A DNA stretch of 64,000 bases from Amia ocellicauda (GCF_036373705.1 NC_089860.1:36528921-36592920), one strand, 5' to 3'. Shown: positions 1-15,085, counted from the first letter of the stretch. The notes: a model not told the origin generated them from the sequence alone. Numbers and translations: made by a program.

Positions 1-3000
1 TTTCACCGAGCGCCTCTTGCCTCCAGACTGCGGCGCGAAGAAAACTCTGAGTAAAGCCCCCCGCCGACGGACTGGAAACGCTCTCGCGGCCGAAGTTAAT
101 TCCACCTTCATAAAGGACAACCTAAGCTGCCGGGGAGTCTGATGCTCTGAGACTCGTGCCCCCCCCACCTTGTCTTCTACTGAGTGAGAGGAGAGACAAG
201 ATCATAAAGAAATGATTGAGTAGTTCCCTGTAGAACTTGATTTGCTCACAAGGATTCGGTTTCTTCTTTAATACGGACAAAGATAACCGCGGCACACCGT
301 CTGAACCGGCTACACACGGCTTTGCGGACACCCTCGTTCGCCCCGGGCTGCCCCAGACTCGCGTCAACATCTGGACGAGTCAGGGGGTGACCCGTCCGGC
401 CTCCAAGTATTATGAGGAACCGTGCCGAACCCAGATTGCAAACAACACAAACACATGACCCCCCCCAACTCTGAGCACACAAACATTACAAACATTAGGC
501 TTTAATATAACCTGTCCGGCAGCTTCGTGAGCCTGTATAAGGGGCTCCTCGCAGACCACACTTGAGCCATTTCTGTTAAACTTTCTTTCCTTCTTTTTTT
601 AAAGCGGCCCGCTGAGCAAAGGTTGGCCGGCTTCCAAGCATCCCAAGATCCCCGATCCCCTTTGTTCGAACGCAAGGACGAGCTAGAAGTCGTTCCTGAA
701 TTATCCCAGACTGCGGTGGGAGTCGGCGACCTAGAATGGTCAAGTCAGTTTTAGCTCAGTGCCCGAGAGAAACCCCTCTCCTGTAATCCTCTCAGCTAGG
801 GGGGTCCGTACTTTCGCAGCTCTGTGGGCTTCAGTGGGCTCCCGGCCTGCATCCCGGATCAGCGCTCAGATACCGAACTAACAATTTGATTAATTGGGGT
901 TCGCTTCGTTTTTTTCTCCCGTCATTCCTTTTTCTTAAAGGTTTTTTTTTTCTTCCCTCCTAGGCCTCAGTTCAGTCTGTCCTGCAAATTGCTTTAACTG
1001 AAGGGGCTTTTTTGGGGCATTTTTTCTTGTGTGTCCTTGAAGTGTTCAACTTACCAAATACCTGGAGGGCATACAGTCAAACAAATCAAACCACGGCACT
1101 GACACTGAATCGAGCAGGAGAAGGAGACCCCCCTGGGGTGGCCAAACCAGAGTCCGCGCATCCTGAATCAGCCCCCAAATCACTGTGATCAGCAGTGTGT
1201 CCACCCGTTCACAGCGATCAGCCTCTCCCTCGCTCCCTGCGTTACAAAAACAACAACGCCTGCCACCGGGGATACTTAATTTCCCTCTTATTTATTTCTC
1301 TTTTAAATCGCCCTGCTTTCTTTCCTAATCCCCTTTGAGCGGCTTCTTAATTAAACTCCAGCGCGCCCTGCGAGACGCTGCGCCTAATGGACAGGGCGAG
1401 AGAAGGACGCCCTCCTCCGGTGTCCAAACGGGTTAAGAAGTTCATCACTCATCCCCTGATCCTATTGCACGGACCGTCGCTAATCTCGCCTCCCAATTAA
1501 TTTGTTTCCCTCGCCGCCCGGCGCTCCTGGGAAGCAGCGCTGCAGCAGACTCACGCGCGGCATTGTTGTCTGTTGTGCGGACGCCGTTCGTCCGAGCATT
1601 CACTAATAAAAGCTTGACCAGCCCTGCCGTGACAGCCATACAATATAGCTTACTGGGGGTGGGGGGGGTGCAAACAAGTCTTAACCTACTTTCATTTTCC
1701 TCTAGAAATTTAAGTCTGGGTTTTAAAAACAAAGAACTGAAAGCAGAATCCTGTTTGGAGTTTTGATTTCATTGGGAGAAGGAAGTCACACAAGACAGCA
1801 AAATAAGAAGAGGAAAAAACAGTACAAGTACAGTAACTGAACAGGACAGCACAACAGAGAGAGATTTGTAACAAAAGGGAAGTTTTAAAGGCCTGCCCCC
1901 TGAAGGAAGACTTACACAATTAAACCAACAACCTGCCCACTTGTTTCAGGTATAAACAAAGGTGGGATCATATTTTCAAAAGCCTGAGAATTCAAAGCGT
2001 CAGAAGCTGAGTCTGCCGGCCCACAGGCACCAGACTTTCAACACCTGTAGATCAGACGGGAAGACTGAAGGCTACGCACCATACATGTATGTTTGTGTGC
2101 CGAGCTAAAGCCACGTCCCACTGCCCCGAGTCCTGGCCGGGGTCCGCGGTGTGGGCAGGCCGGGGTAGGTGGCCATTCACAGCTCGAATCCTGCTTGGAC
2201 TGGGCCACGCTGCAGTGCACGAAGAACAAAACACATCCCACACTCGTCTGAGCACAAAGAGCACCTTAAGAGCCTCCGACTGCAGCAGCAGAACAACAGG
2301 CTGTTTAATAAGTCCGACCGATCTCCGGGAAACAAAAGCCCCCGCAACAGGCACAATGCAGCCCCCCCACCGCAGCTCCGTCTCCCAATTACCCACTCAG
2401 AGGTGAACTAATCTCATTGTGCTCGTTACAGAAACATCCATTCGCTTGCTTTTATAGCTGAACAGACTATTAGATTAATCACAATCTGTTCTTGTTTTTC
2501 TTTATTCCCTATTTCCGTCAAAAACTAAAAAAAATTTTTTTTTTTAAATGCATAAATAAACACTCATTTCCCAGACAGTCTAAGCTTTCTGGCTCCTTGT
2601 CTCGATGGTCGTCTCAACTCCGGGGCAAACCCAAGCTCATTGTTAGACCAGCGACTTTGACCCAGTCTTGGCAAACAGCCGCCACGTCACCATCGCCGCT
2701 GTATCTTGGGAATCAGGTCTCTGTGAGACGGGTTTCAGAGGCGTGTTCTTTGTATGAACACAGACATGTAACTTGGCTGTCAACTGTGATTTTCCCCAGG
2801 GCCAGCTGAGACACAAAACCAACAGCCAACAATGAAGCGGACAACAGCCCGTTTCCTGGGCGGGCCCGTACTGTACCGATAGACATGGCGTCATGAAAGC
2901 CTAAAGTTTAATCCTTTAATTACACAAGTAGTCACTTCTGATTGGATAGATTGGATCTCAGGCTTTATTGGGATTTATTTATTATGTGTAAGGATTTGTT

Positions 3001-4772
3001 TTGACCTATTCACCGAGGTTAAACTGAACCACTATCTACACAAGTCTCCACCCCAGAAATATTGCAGAAAACAGAGAGAATTATATGAGAGGTTCCCACC
3101 AGGGGGGTTAACACTTAATGTTAACTTTCACCAACTACCGCCTGAGTGAACCACGCCTGAAGACGTAACGTTAGCCCTCCCTTTGGCTTGATCCCTCGTC
3201 TCCTGCACGCTCAGCCAAGCTTGAAACAGAGCCGCGCAGATCAATACAAGGGCCGAGAGAAATTTCCAAGACTGAATTGATGCAATTAAAAAATAATAAT
3301 AATAAAAGGTTCGTATTTTCCCCACTCTCAATCAGTCGTTGGTTAAGGTTTGGAAATTAGCCTGTCACAGATTAAATGTTTAATATGTTCAACATTACAT
3401 TCAATCCCTAAATTGATCAATCAAATCAATAGAAGTATTCCTCCCTGCCTGCACAGCCCTGTACTGTAAAAAGGGAGTTATGAATGTGCTGGTCTGACAC
3501 AGAAGTTGTATAATCTACCACACGAAAATAACAACACAAGAACTTGACCCAGAAGAGATTCTATTCAATAGGTTTAAGACTTTATCATAATGGCAGCAGA
3601 AGTCTAATTAATGAGTGTGTGAATACCAGGGGAATAACATCTGAATCTCTCAGGCACTGCTCTGATGTACAAACATGGATAAACCCCAACCCCATAAACC
3701 CCATCTCCATCTCTGACCTAAACCATCCCACATGGGATGAAGCACAGACTGTGGAGGAAGGGAATGAGAAATCCAGCTGTTTCTCTGTGGTATTCATACA
3801 CTCATCCATCGTGTGACACGTAACCATCAAGTGTGACAAATAAAGCAGTGCTTCCAGAGCTCCAGTCCATTCCGGTTCTTCCATTTCACTGGCAAACCCA
3901 AACTGCCCCGGATACAAGGGGACCATTCTCCCTCGCTTTAAAGGAAGTCCAAAGGCCACAGACGTGATGCTGGCATAGATCAAATAAAGGGTTAAAAACC
4001 TTAATTCTGCTGCAGTCCTGAGAGCTGCCTTATCTCTCTCTCTCTCACACAGAAAACACACTCGTTCCCTGGCACGGGCAGGAGCTGCCATCTCAGCAGG
4101 CTGTGATCTCTCTCTCTCCCTCCCTCGCCCTCTCCCTCACCTGGCAATGTGGCGCTCTGAACTGACTCCAGTAAAAGAGTGAGCCGAGTGACTCTATCAC
4201 TCTCTTCAGGGTGACCTCTGCGATCGGGACACGATGGCGAGATTAGAGGAGGAAGAGCGCGGAGGATAATGGGACAGAGGGCTCCTCCACTGACTGATAA
4301 GCCGGATCCTTGCAGAAATCGATAGTCCTTCTCTCTCCCTGGCACCGGGGCTCTTAACCGGAGCGTCTCAGAGCGTTTGCATGCGCTCTGCTGGCATTTT
4401 CCATCTTATTTCCTTTTTTTATACTAATCTGTATCCTATAAGCTGGGCAGGGCAGCGGGTCGCGGGCCTGTTGGTGTGTGGGATCAGCCGCTCTGTGTGA
4501 ATCTGGGTCCTGCTGTCGCCCCAGGTGCCACAAGTCCAGCAACTTCCAAAGTCACCTTCTCCTCGGACGGCAGCACGGACAACCCACACGAAACACCAAC
4601 ACCGTTTAAAACAAGGGAGAGATGTGTGAGCCTCGTATTTCACAGGACAAGATTGGCTCATATTTTCATACATTTAAAATAGATATTTATATATTGTCTG
4701 TGATCCATATATTAATTTTAAATGTTGAAAATATATATTGTAGAAATATATATATATATATTTTCAACTAAA

Positions 4773-4962
4773 GGAGGCATTTCTTCACACAGAGAGGTGT
4801 CACAATCTGAACAAACTCCCCAGCGATGTGGCTGAAGAGACAATTTGGGAACATTCAAAAACAGACTGGATAGGATCCTTGATCACTTAGTTATTAATGG
4901 ACACCAAACGAGCACGATGGGCGAATGGGCTCCTTTCGACTGGACACTGTCTTGTGTTTCTA
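4773..4962 (+). mobile_element. LINE 3' end fragment (CR1/L2/Rex1-like), copy 1
   Basis: About 190 bp closely matching the 3' ends of the two larger LINE copies at 33,975-35,056 and 37,380-38,000. Shared landmarks are 'cttcacacagagagg', 'ccccagcgatgtggctgaag', 'gaacattcaaaaacagactg' and 'gacaccaaacgagcacgatg'. It is a severely 5'-truncated copy, as expected when target-primed reverse transcription stops early. It carries only the last codons of the ancestral reverse transcriptase ORF and the 3' tail. Confidence 0.85.
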
Positions 4963-7954
4963 AAAAAATACACGTATGAATTACAGGCTCAAATATATCC
5001 CTTACATATTAAATACACAAACAACAAGGTGCCAGGTTTTAAATATATGGATCACACATTTTAAGCCTATTAAAAGGATGCGTTTGCTATAATGCGAAGA
5101 ACCAGAGAGGCAGCGCTTCACTCTTCCCTGTGTCTCAGCTTTGCACAACCTGCCTGTATTTATTTATTAAAAAAATAAAGATAAGACCATCGGAGCCGAA
5201 GCACAAGTCCTCCTTTACTTCTGCATTATCAGAGGCTGAGTGCTCCAGCGTTCGTTTGCTTATCTCCGCGCTCCTCTCTCCCCGCTGCGTTTCATTCTCT
5301 CCCTCCACTCCGGTGGCAGTGCAGAGAGAGCAGGGGGGGAAAGACACAGACACAGGAACGCCAGCCCTTACACGATCACAACCCCCTCCCTCCGACGGGT
5401 AGGAACCAGGCCGAGGAAGACTCTCGCGCTCTCTCTGCGGTAAAGAACGTAGCCTTCAGGACGAGCGTGGAGAAACAATCCCCAGCGGACGGCGTGAGGG
5501 TTAAACTCAGACGGGTTTATAAGGCATCTTACAGTGATGAATGAAGCCAGTTCAATAGGTTCAATTAAGACGCAGACTGCTGTTCTAACTCATGACACAG
5601 ACCTACCCCCCCCTCCCCATCTTCTGCTTGTAATCAATTAGCTAAACTAACACAGTAAATTGTGCAAGTTTGCAAACTGATTTGTGTATCTATAACGACG
5701 TATAGGCAACAGGATCAGATATAATGGAATCCATGTAGAAGCATCTTAAGGTTTTTAAGCACACACACACGCACACACACATCTCCATCTCAGGCGAAAG
5801 AGCACTTTAATTATGAGAATCCTTCTGATCTCATACAGTGATGCTGACAGACAGAGAGAGAGAGAGAGGGATTCTTAAAAAGTGTCACTTCTCTTAAAAC
5901 CCTGACAGAGACATTTAACCTTTCGAGTGTGAGGCCGTGTACAATCACCGGCCCGGCTGTGAATATACAGTGATGAGACAAGCGTCCTTCGGTGCCGTGA
6001 AGGCTCGCCTCACTGCTCCTGGGACGTTCACACAATCGGGAGTGACTCCAGATTTGGTGGACTGTAAGTTCAGTATCATCCTGATTAGTAAATAAATGGG
6101 GCCGAAGCGCTAACAATAATGTGCACCTGCCAGCCGCCCAATAAAAAAAAAAAACACACCGAGCAGAGCGGCCCTGAAGAGGAATATAACACGAAGCCTC
6201 CCGCCCGCAGAAGCCGCTTCTCTAAGCAGAACGCTGTCCTCCGAGGAACTGAGGGTTTGACATCTCGATCTGAGGCAGGAAGCGCTGGCTTGGCGGGAGG
6301 AGGCTGCGCTTGGCGCCGAGCCAGCGTTCGGCTCCAGGGCTGTTTCCAGCGAGGGGGTATCTGGTATTAATCTCTCCCCGATATCCTCATTCATATTGCA
6401 GGCACGAACACCAAACCCTGACAGAGACGGAGACAGCCCACCACAGCTCAATGCATCATCTGTCCTGGCTTTGAAATTTAAACCAGCAGCTCCCGGCTCC
6501 CGGAGGTTTTCGCACCAACATGTGCCGGGTACGAGTTCGACAACAAGGAACCGAGAAAACCTTAACCCTGTAACTCCAATTAATCATTATTATACATAAG
6601 TTCGTGTTTCAGCATCAGATATTTGGTGAACGGGATCGTTAGTGGCACAAGAATAGTAAAGCAGTTTTTTGGTGAAGTGAACTTTTTATTTTATCCTGTT
6701 TCATAGGATCAAGAGAGAGTCACACTGGCATGCAAGCTAAAACTCATCTCTTCTGAAACCCCGGGAGATTGGGAATGTCAAACAGCAACATGGTAGCATG
6801 GCAGGACCGGGCACACGGGCCATGACACGCCAGTCACACGGCAGAGACGCAGTCACGGTCAATGTAGTGCTAAAGCAAAAGAAAGGGCCCCTCTAACAGG
6901 TTACCAGGTCGTCCCCTGTGATCTCTCAACAGCCGCCTGCCCGAGGTTTTCCACATCGATAAGCCATTATTAGGCGAACTTGTAAGAGGTTCTGAATTGC
7001 CGGCGCTCGTCCGCAACCTTTCGGGGGACGGCGGGACTCGGGAAACGATCCAGAAGCTGCCTGCCTGGTGAGACATGAGTGTCTGTGATGAGACAATGGC
7101 CATGAGGACCGGCGGCCTGGGAGGCCAAGCCCCGTCATGATCAGTGTCATCTCACCGTGCCGAGATGGGCTGACAGCCGAGGGCCCCGCTTCTTTGCCAT
7201 GCAACACTGCCCCCCTACCCCCGGGTCTGTAATTAGTGCAACCGCTGGGCTGGGCACTAATGCAACCCAGGATCCAAACGACTCTCACGCCAACAACCTG
7301 GCAGACTGCACAACGGACATCTCGAAGACCTCTCCCCCAAAGACCGTGACAATCGTGTCGCTGAATTTGAATGCTTTGTGTGCTAGTACTTGTTTCGTTT
7401 TTTTACAGAAACATTATCTCAGCTCGCATGTGTGGCAGGACTTCCAGCAATAGATTGTGGAGAAGAGCTTCGTTGCATGAGGGGGCCCTCCTATCTGTAC
7501 CCGTCCCAGACACGAATCTCTCCACCACATGCCGCAGCACCATCCTGTTGGAAAATGGCTCTGGGGAAGCCCGGTTCCCATCCAGGTCCTCAAGCTGTCA
7601 ACACTGCAAGCTGATCTTTATTACAAGATCTGGCATCGCATACCGTTTCTGTTTTTGTCTCTCTTATCTACCCTATAGGTCTCGATGCGATGTGGTAAGG
7701 AGGCTGTTGTTTCTGTGGAACCACACCTACCCCCGTCCACCCTGACTGAGACACGGACAGGCATGCAAGTATCGCTTAAATACACGCATGTTCACCAACA
7801 GGGTTTCGGGCATCAGAGTGCAGAGTTAAACTAATTTGTTCCCCCGAATTGAAAATGCAGTTTTATTAGTTTTTGATCTAAAAAAAAAAAAAAGAATAAT
7901 CAATAAATATTGTGAACCAGGAAGATCACACAAAGAGCAAATATTTTTAAGTAT

Positions 7955-8008
7955 TTGCTCATTTATATTTTGTAAGTCGCCTTGGATAAGGGCGTCTGCC
8001 AAGAAATA

Positions 8009-8056
<48 letters not shown>
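7955..8056 (+). mobile_element. Fish SINE/LINE2-type tail followed by (AAT)n
   Basis: The segment 'tgtaagtcgccttggataag' then 'ggcgtctgccaagaaataa' is the conserved tail shared by many fish SINEs and their partner LINEs. It ends in an (AAT)n run of about 15 units, typical of the 3' repeat of such elements. Related degenerate tails occur near 36,330-36,420 and 56,607-56,640. I do not recognise the 5' tRNA-like head here, so this may be only a 3' fragment. Confidence 0.6.
8009..8055. repeat. (AAT)n microsatellite
   Basis: About 15 uninterrupted AAT units at the end of the SINE-like tail. The repeat accounts for the tyrosine or isoleucine runs predicted on the other strand. Confidence 0.95.
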
Positions 8057-8058
<2 letters not shown>

Positions 8059-11000
8059 GTATAAACCCAATAGGTAGGGTTATGGCGGATATAACTGCTG
8101 TAGCTGCGGCTCCGAATTGTGTGCGATATCTCAGCCCCTCTAATCCTGTCGGAAACGGCCAAACAAGGATCAACCGTAATCTTGCTTCCGTTACACTGGA
8201 ATAAAACATTATCTTTGGTTTAGCTTTCTTTCTTCTGCTTGTGCGGTTTGTTCCCTTACTGGATAAAAATACACTCTCCTGCTGTGCCAATTTGCACTTT
8301 TTACACATTATAAACGAGGCTTGATTCTGCAGAGCTATTTCTGCAGAGATTTCTCCTGGTTTATTTATTTATTTGTTCCTATTGCATCTTTTCTTTCCAG
8401 AAAAAGAAACTGATTGCCAGGAAGTGGACACTGAGAAGCTAATTAGTGTCACATAAGATCACTGATCGCCCATAATTCAGCCTGGATGTGTTTTATAGAA
8501 TATTTTATTTTGTTCTCTCAACACTTCGGCTAGTCAGCATTACAAACAACACTCAAGAGCAGCCATTAATCACAATTACTGGTAATAAGACACGAAACAA
8601 GAGATGAATTAACCAACATAAACACTCAGATGCAATAGACTGCTTCTTCTGAGAACATGAAACCAAAGCCATCGTTTTTTGTGCGTCCCTCAAACAAGTT
8701 GACGTGTCACAACACTGTCAGTTGATCCGATTCTAAAACAGCACCGGGATCCTTAGGCCTACTATGGACTGCTTTTGTTTTACTTCAGTTAGCATTCTGC
8801 ACCTTTTGTGTGACACGGACCCACTTTTTACTTCCCTCAGTCGGAAAAACAGGCATTAACTGAGCTCACGTTTTAGGGACGAGGCCAGTTGTGTCCCAAA
8901 GCCTCGGCAGGTCCAGTGTGGACACAGACACGTCCTCGCAGGCGGATTGACCTCTCTATTATACGGTGACATGAGCTCTGTGCAGAAACTGACAGATTAA
9001 TTCCCGGCGCCTGCAGATCGACAACCTGAACAATACTCTGAATACGCACAGCGCACTCGGTACACAGCGCACACACGGACTGCTCTGTGTCCGAGAATCA
9101 CAGCCCGCTTTACACCGCCTCCACAGACAGCGAGAGAGGAGACGAACACCCACAGTATGTTGTTCCAGAACCACGGAGCCTAAATCTCATTGTGATGTCG
9201 TAGCTACAGAGGCACAGGATTCCCCTTCAGCGCCGGCACCATATGTCCGCACGCCTCCTCCTCTCAGAAAGGTTTCCACAGCAGGTTTTGACAAAATGCA
9301 ACAAAAGCCAAATTTCCTTCACAGCAACTGGGCCGAACCCGACCGGCACCACGCTGTCGGGAGAAATCAGATCACAGTGTCTGACATTTAAGTGGATGTA
9401 CTATTACATAATCACAATAATGATAAGAATCATAACCTATAATTAGAGCCAATTAAGGTCATTTGAAGTTATTTGCGGTACATAAGCTTACCACAGTATA
9501 TTTGCAATGGTAATTTGACAGTTTTCCCCACAATTTCAGGTGGCTATCCCAAATACTGTGCCATGGTATCTATGACGGTGCACTACAGCTGAGTGTTACA
9601 GCACGGTTTCACTTCACTGTCCTGCACTTAACCGCCATCTCAGCAGGTCGCTCTGCCGTCAACATTGACAAGGGCCTCGGAGACGGGATCCCGGCGAGAG
9701 GTTTGCAACAATTCACTCGACACCCGTCGCGACCGCAACCACTAACGGGGGGCAAATTGGCAGCAGCTGTTTCATTCAGCCACTGCAACAGTGAGGGACG
9801 GTGTACAGAGTGAACCCCCGGAAAAAGAGCGATGCAAACGGGGGCGCAGTCTGACACCGGAGCTGCGGGCAGCACCTCACAGCAGAAACATCTGCAAAAA
9901 TCATGCATAAGGAAGCAGCCCAGGCCATTTCCAGTCCCCAGCTGAAAGAAGAGTTCTCAAACGCAGGAATATAAATCACACACTTGGCACCGATATAAAT
10001 GTAGAAAATAGCACATGAATAAGTTTGATTTAATGCGCCGGTTCACTCAGTAATACGCCGCGACGCTGGCGCTCTTCCACGTTGTGCTAGATTAGTTCAG
10101 CGGGTTAAAGACATTTGTACGGCGATGTAGCGGCACTGTACGGCTCGACGAACGCTCGCTGTTCAGCAATTAACTGACTTCCCAGCGTCCGAGACTAATC
10201 CGCCAGGATCCGGGGGAGAGACGGGACCGCTGTCCTGCTGCAATGACACACAGCGCCCCGGCGATGGAGAGAGCAGGACGGAGCAGGTGCCACAGGGTCC
10301 AGGACAGCGCCGCTGGAAAACGGGTTCAAATCCTTCCAGAGCGGCGCAGTGTCCCAACACGGGGCAGGAGCAGAGACAGGGCTTGCTCGGAGAGAAACTG
10401 TTGGACTCTTTCACGTGTTTGGGATTCATTTGCTGGACTATTGATCATTTTTATATGAAGTTACATTTGGTTTGGGTGACATTTTCTGGATTGTATGAGC
10501 ATCTCAAACTATGTTGAAGTTTACCTTAGTCACGGCTGCCACACACATCTCTAACACACAAGATGTCAACAAGACGAGGTGGTGGGAAACACTTAGGCCA
10601 GCACTGGGGCATCGTGTTCAAAGGATAATGACTGTAAGCAGCATGAAAGACAAACGTATTGCCTTAGCAAAGGCAGAGAGAGGCAGGTTTTGGGTCTAGC
10701 TGTTCACACTGGGAACTAAGTTATTTTCCTTTTTAAATCTCCACAGTCTCAACCACCAGGCCAGGGACCCCACAGTGTCTCCAGATTTAGCCCAAGTCCC
10801 GTCCTCTGCCGTCTTTTCTCCCTGGCTCTCAGGCACTCCCCAGAGAGAACACTACATTTCCTTACGAAATAAAAACAAGCAAAGATGAATCAGACGATTG
10901 TAAAGGGTGCACTTTTAAATAAAAGCAAGAATTTGAACAAATCTAGAGGTCAGCCGACGCACACACAGACGACCAGAGAGAGAATGACTTCGGAATCAAA

Positions 11001-14000
11001 AGGCGGCTAAAGCAACAGCAATCAACTCCACACAGCGCGGCCCGCGTGACGAGACGAGTGTCTGTGAGAGGAGGTGTAGACCAGGATGAGAGCTTTACGA
11101 TGAGGGGGAATGGAAAAATCAGACGGTTGTGGCACAACAAAGCCCCAGCTGATGCCTTACAGAGATAGAGAACATGCATTACCTATGTCAAAACACGGTT
11201 TTCTGTCATATTATGCCAAGAAGATTTAGTCTGATGCCTCGGCTTGTGTGCGTCTTAACAACAGCTTATATCTTTTAATTAAGGAGAAATCCAGGACTCC
11301 CTCAATGCCGCAAGTGGGGGGGGGGGCTGAAACCATGCGAGATCCAATAGATGCTGATGACTGCGAACAGCCGGAGAAGTCCACACATCCACCAGCAAAT
11401 TGATTTCTCCAAACCTTTCATCCAACCCTTCACAGAACAGCTCTTCACATCTGGTTCTCACGGGGTTTCACTCCACCTGCGCTGCTAATAAGGCAACTGA
11501 ACTCACTTTTCAATTAGTACAATTCTTCCAAATGTAGGCCCAAATCGATCGAATGAAGCCCTCTCCCAGGTCTAGAGCAGGTGGTGATTGAGAGCGAGCT
11601 ACAGAACCTGTCAGATAAAACCTCAGAGGCCTGGCTTTGAAGAACTCTGCTCTATGGAGAAGAATAAATGCCAATATTCTTATTGAAACAATATTTTAAC
11701 CAAAATAAGGTGAAATAGAAAATCTCTCCCAACAAACCAAGGACACGCAGGTTGAGTTTCAGTCCTGGTATTGTTTTCAATATCAAGTCCACCCCCCATG
11801 TCAGTAATATCTTTCACCACAGAGGCATCCCAGCAGGTTGGACACACACAGCCGGGCGGGCGGAGTGCAGTGAAATGAGAAAGCCTGCATATGGCAGCTC
11901 CCAGATTCAATTAGCGCCCCTCCCTGGCATTCTCTGTGAATGTCACTCATGTGGTGGTGGTTTGAATCTCCATCCGATCAGAGAAGATCGAGCAACGGGG
12001 ACGCGTCGGCCTCCTCTGGCAGGAGAAGAGTACAGCTCAACCCATGACACAAACTGCAAGACACAGTCCTCACCTTCCAAACAACACAAATATTCCGGAG
12101 ACGAGGGCAGTCACTGTCCCTAAAAGTCAGACCCTAAATGTAATCATAATTTCGGCCTGTGTGGTGGACGTCGCATTCCCCAAATTGTGAAGCCGAGTGG
12201 CCGTGCCTGCAGACGGCAGATAAAACCAGTTGTCTGCTATTGGCAGGTGGATCGCAGTTGTGCAGTTTCTTCCCACCGTGTGTAAATTGATACACATTCC
12301 CACAGCTGCTCTCCTATTCGGAGGATCTCAATCACCCCAATTAGCGCCATTCTAACCCCTTCCTCGGAATAATCAGGCTGTTTCATGCAGCCCCAGCATT
12401 TCATTTGAGATTTTTAATGATCTTGGAAGGCTTTTAATTATTTTGCAAATCCTATGATTCATCTTGATTTTAATGTCACAGATGTATATTTAGACCTAGA
12501 GCGCCAGATTCACACGATAGGAGGCGCATTACTCAAAGTGCTTTCTCCAGCCCCGTTTGCACCTAAACATGCCACACCTGGATCTGGGCGCGTGTGACGT
12601 CTGATGAGATGCCCGTCTCGGAAGCACTCCAGTCAGGATAATGGGCACATGCCACCGCGGAGATCTGACTGCTCTCTGCAATTTCCATAATCTACATTTA
12701 AATCCTCTCCAGCCTCCTGTAATCCCCGTGGCGCTGCGAAGGTATGGAAGCAGCAGGAGATGGGAGACGCTAATGACATTCCACATGTGTTGCCATTAAC
12801 ATATTAAAACTCTATTCAGGGATCAGGGTGAGATTTTTGTTTGCTAGCATACATGTGTCACCTTGTCTTCTGGGTAATCATAGCACTGTCTCTGTTGGGT
12901 CTGTGAGAATCACAGGAGTTTGCACACGTGTGTTTGTTATGTCTGTTATATTTACTTTCAGCAAGTGTAACTAACAAATATCTACAGAAGTGTTTCAATG
13001 CCCTGCACCCCCGGCTGCAATAACACAAGTCTCCCGTTTCTGCAACCTGCTGCTGCCCATTTCTAATCCTATACTTAGGTGGCATGTGGCTGTTGCAAAT
13101 ATTTGAAAGTGTGCCATAAACTGCAAAGGGAATAAAAGACCCCTGGTGATGGGACCCTTCAGGGCTTCTCAAGCTGCTGCTGAATCACGACACAGTCATC
13201 ATGCATTGAGTGACACTGGGTGCCATTTGCTGGTGTCAGGTGTTCTTTAGAAATAATGTCAGTTATTGTCGGAGAATAACCAGAGGGGGGGAACTGAACC
13301 TGCGCCAGTTTGCAGTCTGCGAGTAGCAACACGACTCTGCTGTTTGCGACACCTACTCATGACACTAATACTGGCATCAATATGGTTACACTTCCTCCTG
13401 CGCGCTCTCCCGGACGGTCAGCCTGCGGCTCTCGCGTCGCTAAGCAATGTGTCCCGTTCAGTCCCGGCGAGTCTGCTTTTCCTGCCCCGAGAACAAACCT
13501 TGCGCTACGGCCCCCGTCCACAAGCACACAGGATTAAATGGACAAAAGCCAGGCGGACGAGGAGGGCTCTGGGATTTGCAGGACAAGGCGCTATATATGC
13601 GGCAATAATGAGACAGCAGTGCGCTGGACCAGCGAGGGACAGGTCTGTCTGCAGCGCAAACTGCGCAAATGACGCACACGACTCCCACGGTGAAGTGTGA
13701 ACTGCATGCTATGCACAAATAGCGCTGGTTTCACATTAGCGCAGTGTGATTGTAGGGAGAGCAGTGCAACACCAGCGCTAACCGAGGTCTGAGAAACCGT
13801 GCGCGGAGTCATTTTACACAAACACCGTGCGTGTGCTTGGGTTTCATTTCAGCATGAGGTACAGCCAGCTTGTCAGGTGCCTGTTATACCACACAATTAC
13901 ATTTTATATCCACAGGGTTTCAGCCGCCAGTCTGCCAGCAACATGTACAACATCTCCACCGAGATCAGCCCGTCCGTCCGTCGCGGAGCTTCTGCTTACA

Positions 14001-14341
14001 TTCATCTATTGTGCGGCGGCGCAGTCCTGCAGTGTGCCAGACAGGGACCTGGATTTGGGGTGGACGGCTCCAGTTTTAAAGATTGACATCAGTGGAAGTC
14101 ATTTTGGAGCAAGACATTAATTGCTCACCAGTGTTCAGTAATTCAGCTCTATTTAGGGCACATAAAGCCCCGGAACCGAGTCTCTGTAGACACGAGGGTG
14201 AGGGACATGGACGATCTCTGCCTCTGAAATAACCGCAATAAACCAGGTCCACTTTAATCGCCCATCACCCTCACACTAATAACATGAGTTCACATCATCA
14301 GCAGCTGCCCGTTAATCCTGTTATTATTCCCTATATGTGCC

Positions 14342-15085
14342 ATCAGCCACACAGGGACACACACGGACACACTGACACTCACACACACACAGTGACACAG
14401 TGACACTCACACACACACACACACACAGACACTCACACACACAGGGACACACTGACACACAGGGACACACACACTGACACTCACACACACACAGGGACAC
14501 ACAGGGACACACACACACACACACTGGCGCACACACTGACACACACACACTTACACACACTGGCGCACACACTGACACACAGGGACACACACTTACACAC
14601 ACACACTGGCGCACACCCTGACACACATTGACACACAGGGACACACACTTACACACACACACACTGACACACAGGGACACACATTGACACACTGGCACAC
14701 ACACTGACACACATTGACACACAGGGACACACACTTACACACACACACACTGACACACAGGGACACACATTGACACACTGGCACACACACTGACACACAT
14801 TGACACACAGGGACACACACTTACACACACACACACTGACACACAGGGACACACATTGACACACTGGCACACACACTGACACACATTGACACACAGGGAC
14901 ACACACTTACACACACACACACTGACACACAGGGACACACATTGACACACTGGCACACACACTGACACACATTGACACACAGGGACACACACTTACACAC
15001 ACACATTGACACACAGGGACACACATTGACACACTGGCGCACACACTGACACACAGGGACACACACTGACGCACACACCCGTGTT
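14342..15085. repeat. CA-rich minisatellite with 86-bp higher-order unit
   Basis: A long tract of only slightly varied CACA/GACACA words. From about 14,640 to 15,000 it settles into an 86-bp unit repeated about four times: identical open frames recur at offsets of exactly 86 bp (starts 14,649, 14,735, 14,821, 14,907). The unit mixes 'cacacacttacacac', 'tgacacacagggacacac' and 'attgacacactggc'. Frames stay open only because stop codons are rare in the repeat, so it is not coding. It sits about 1 kb inside intron 1 of the PTPRU-like gene. Confidence 0.9.
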
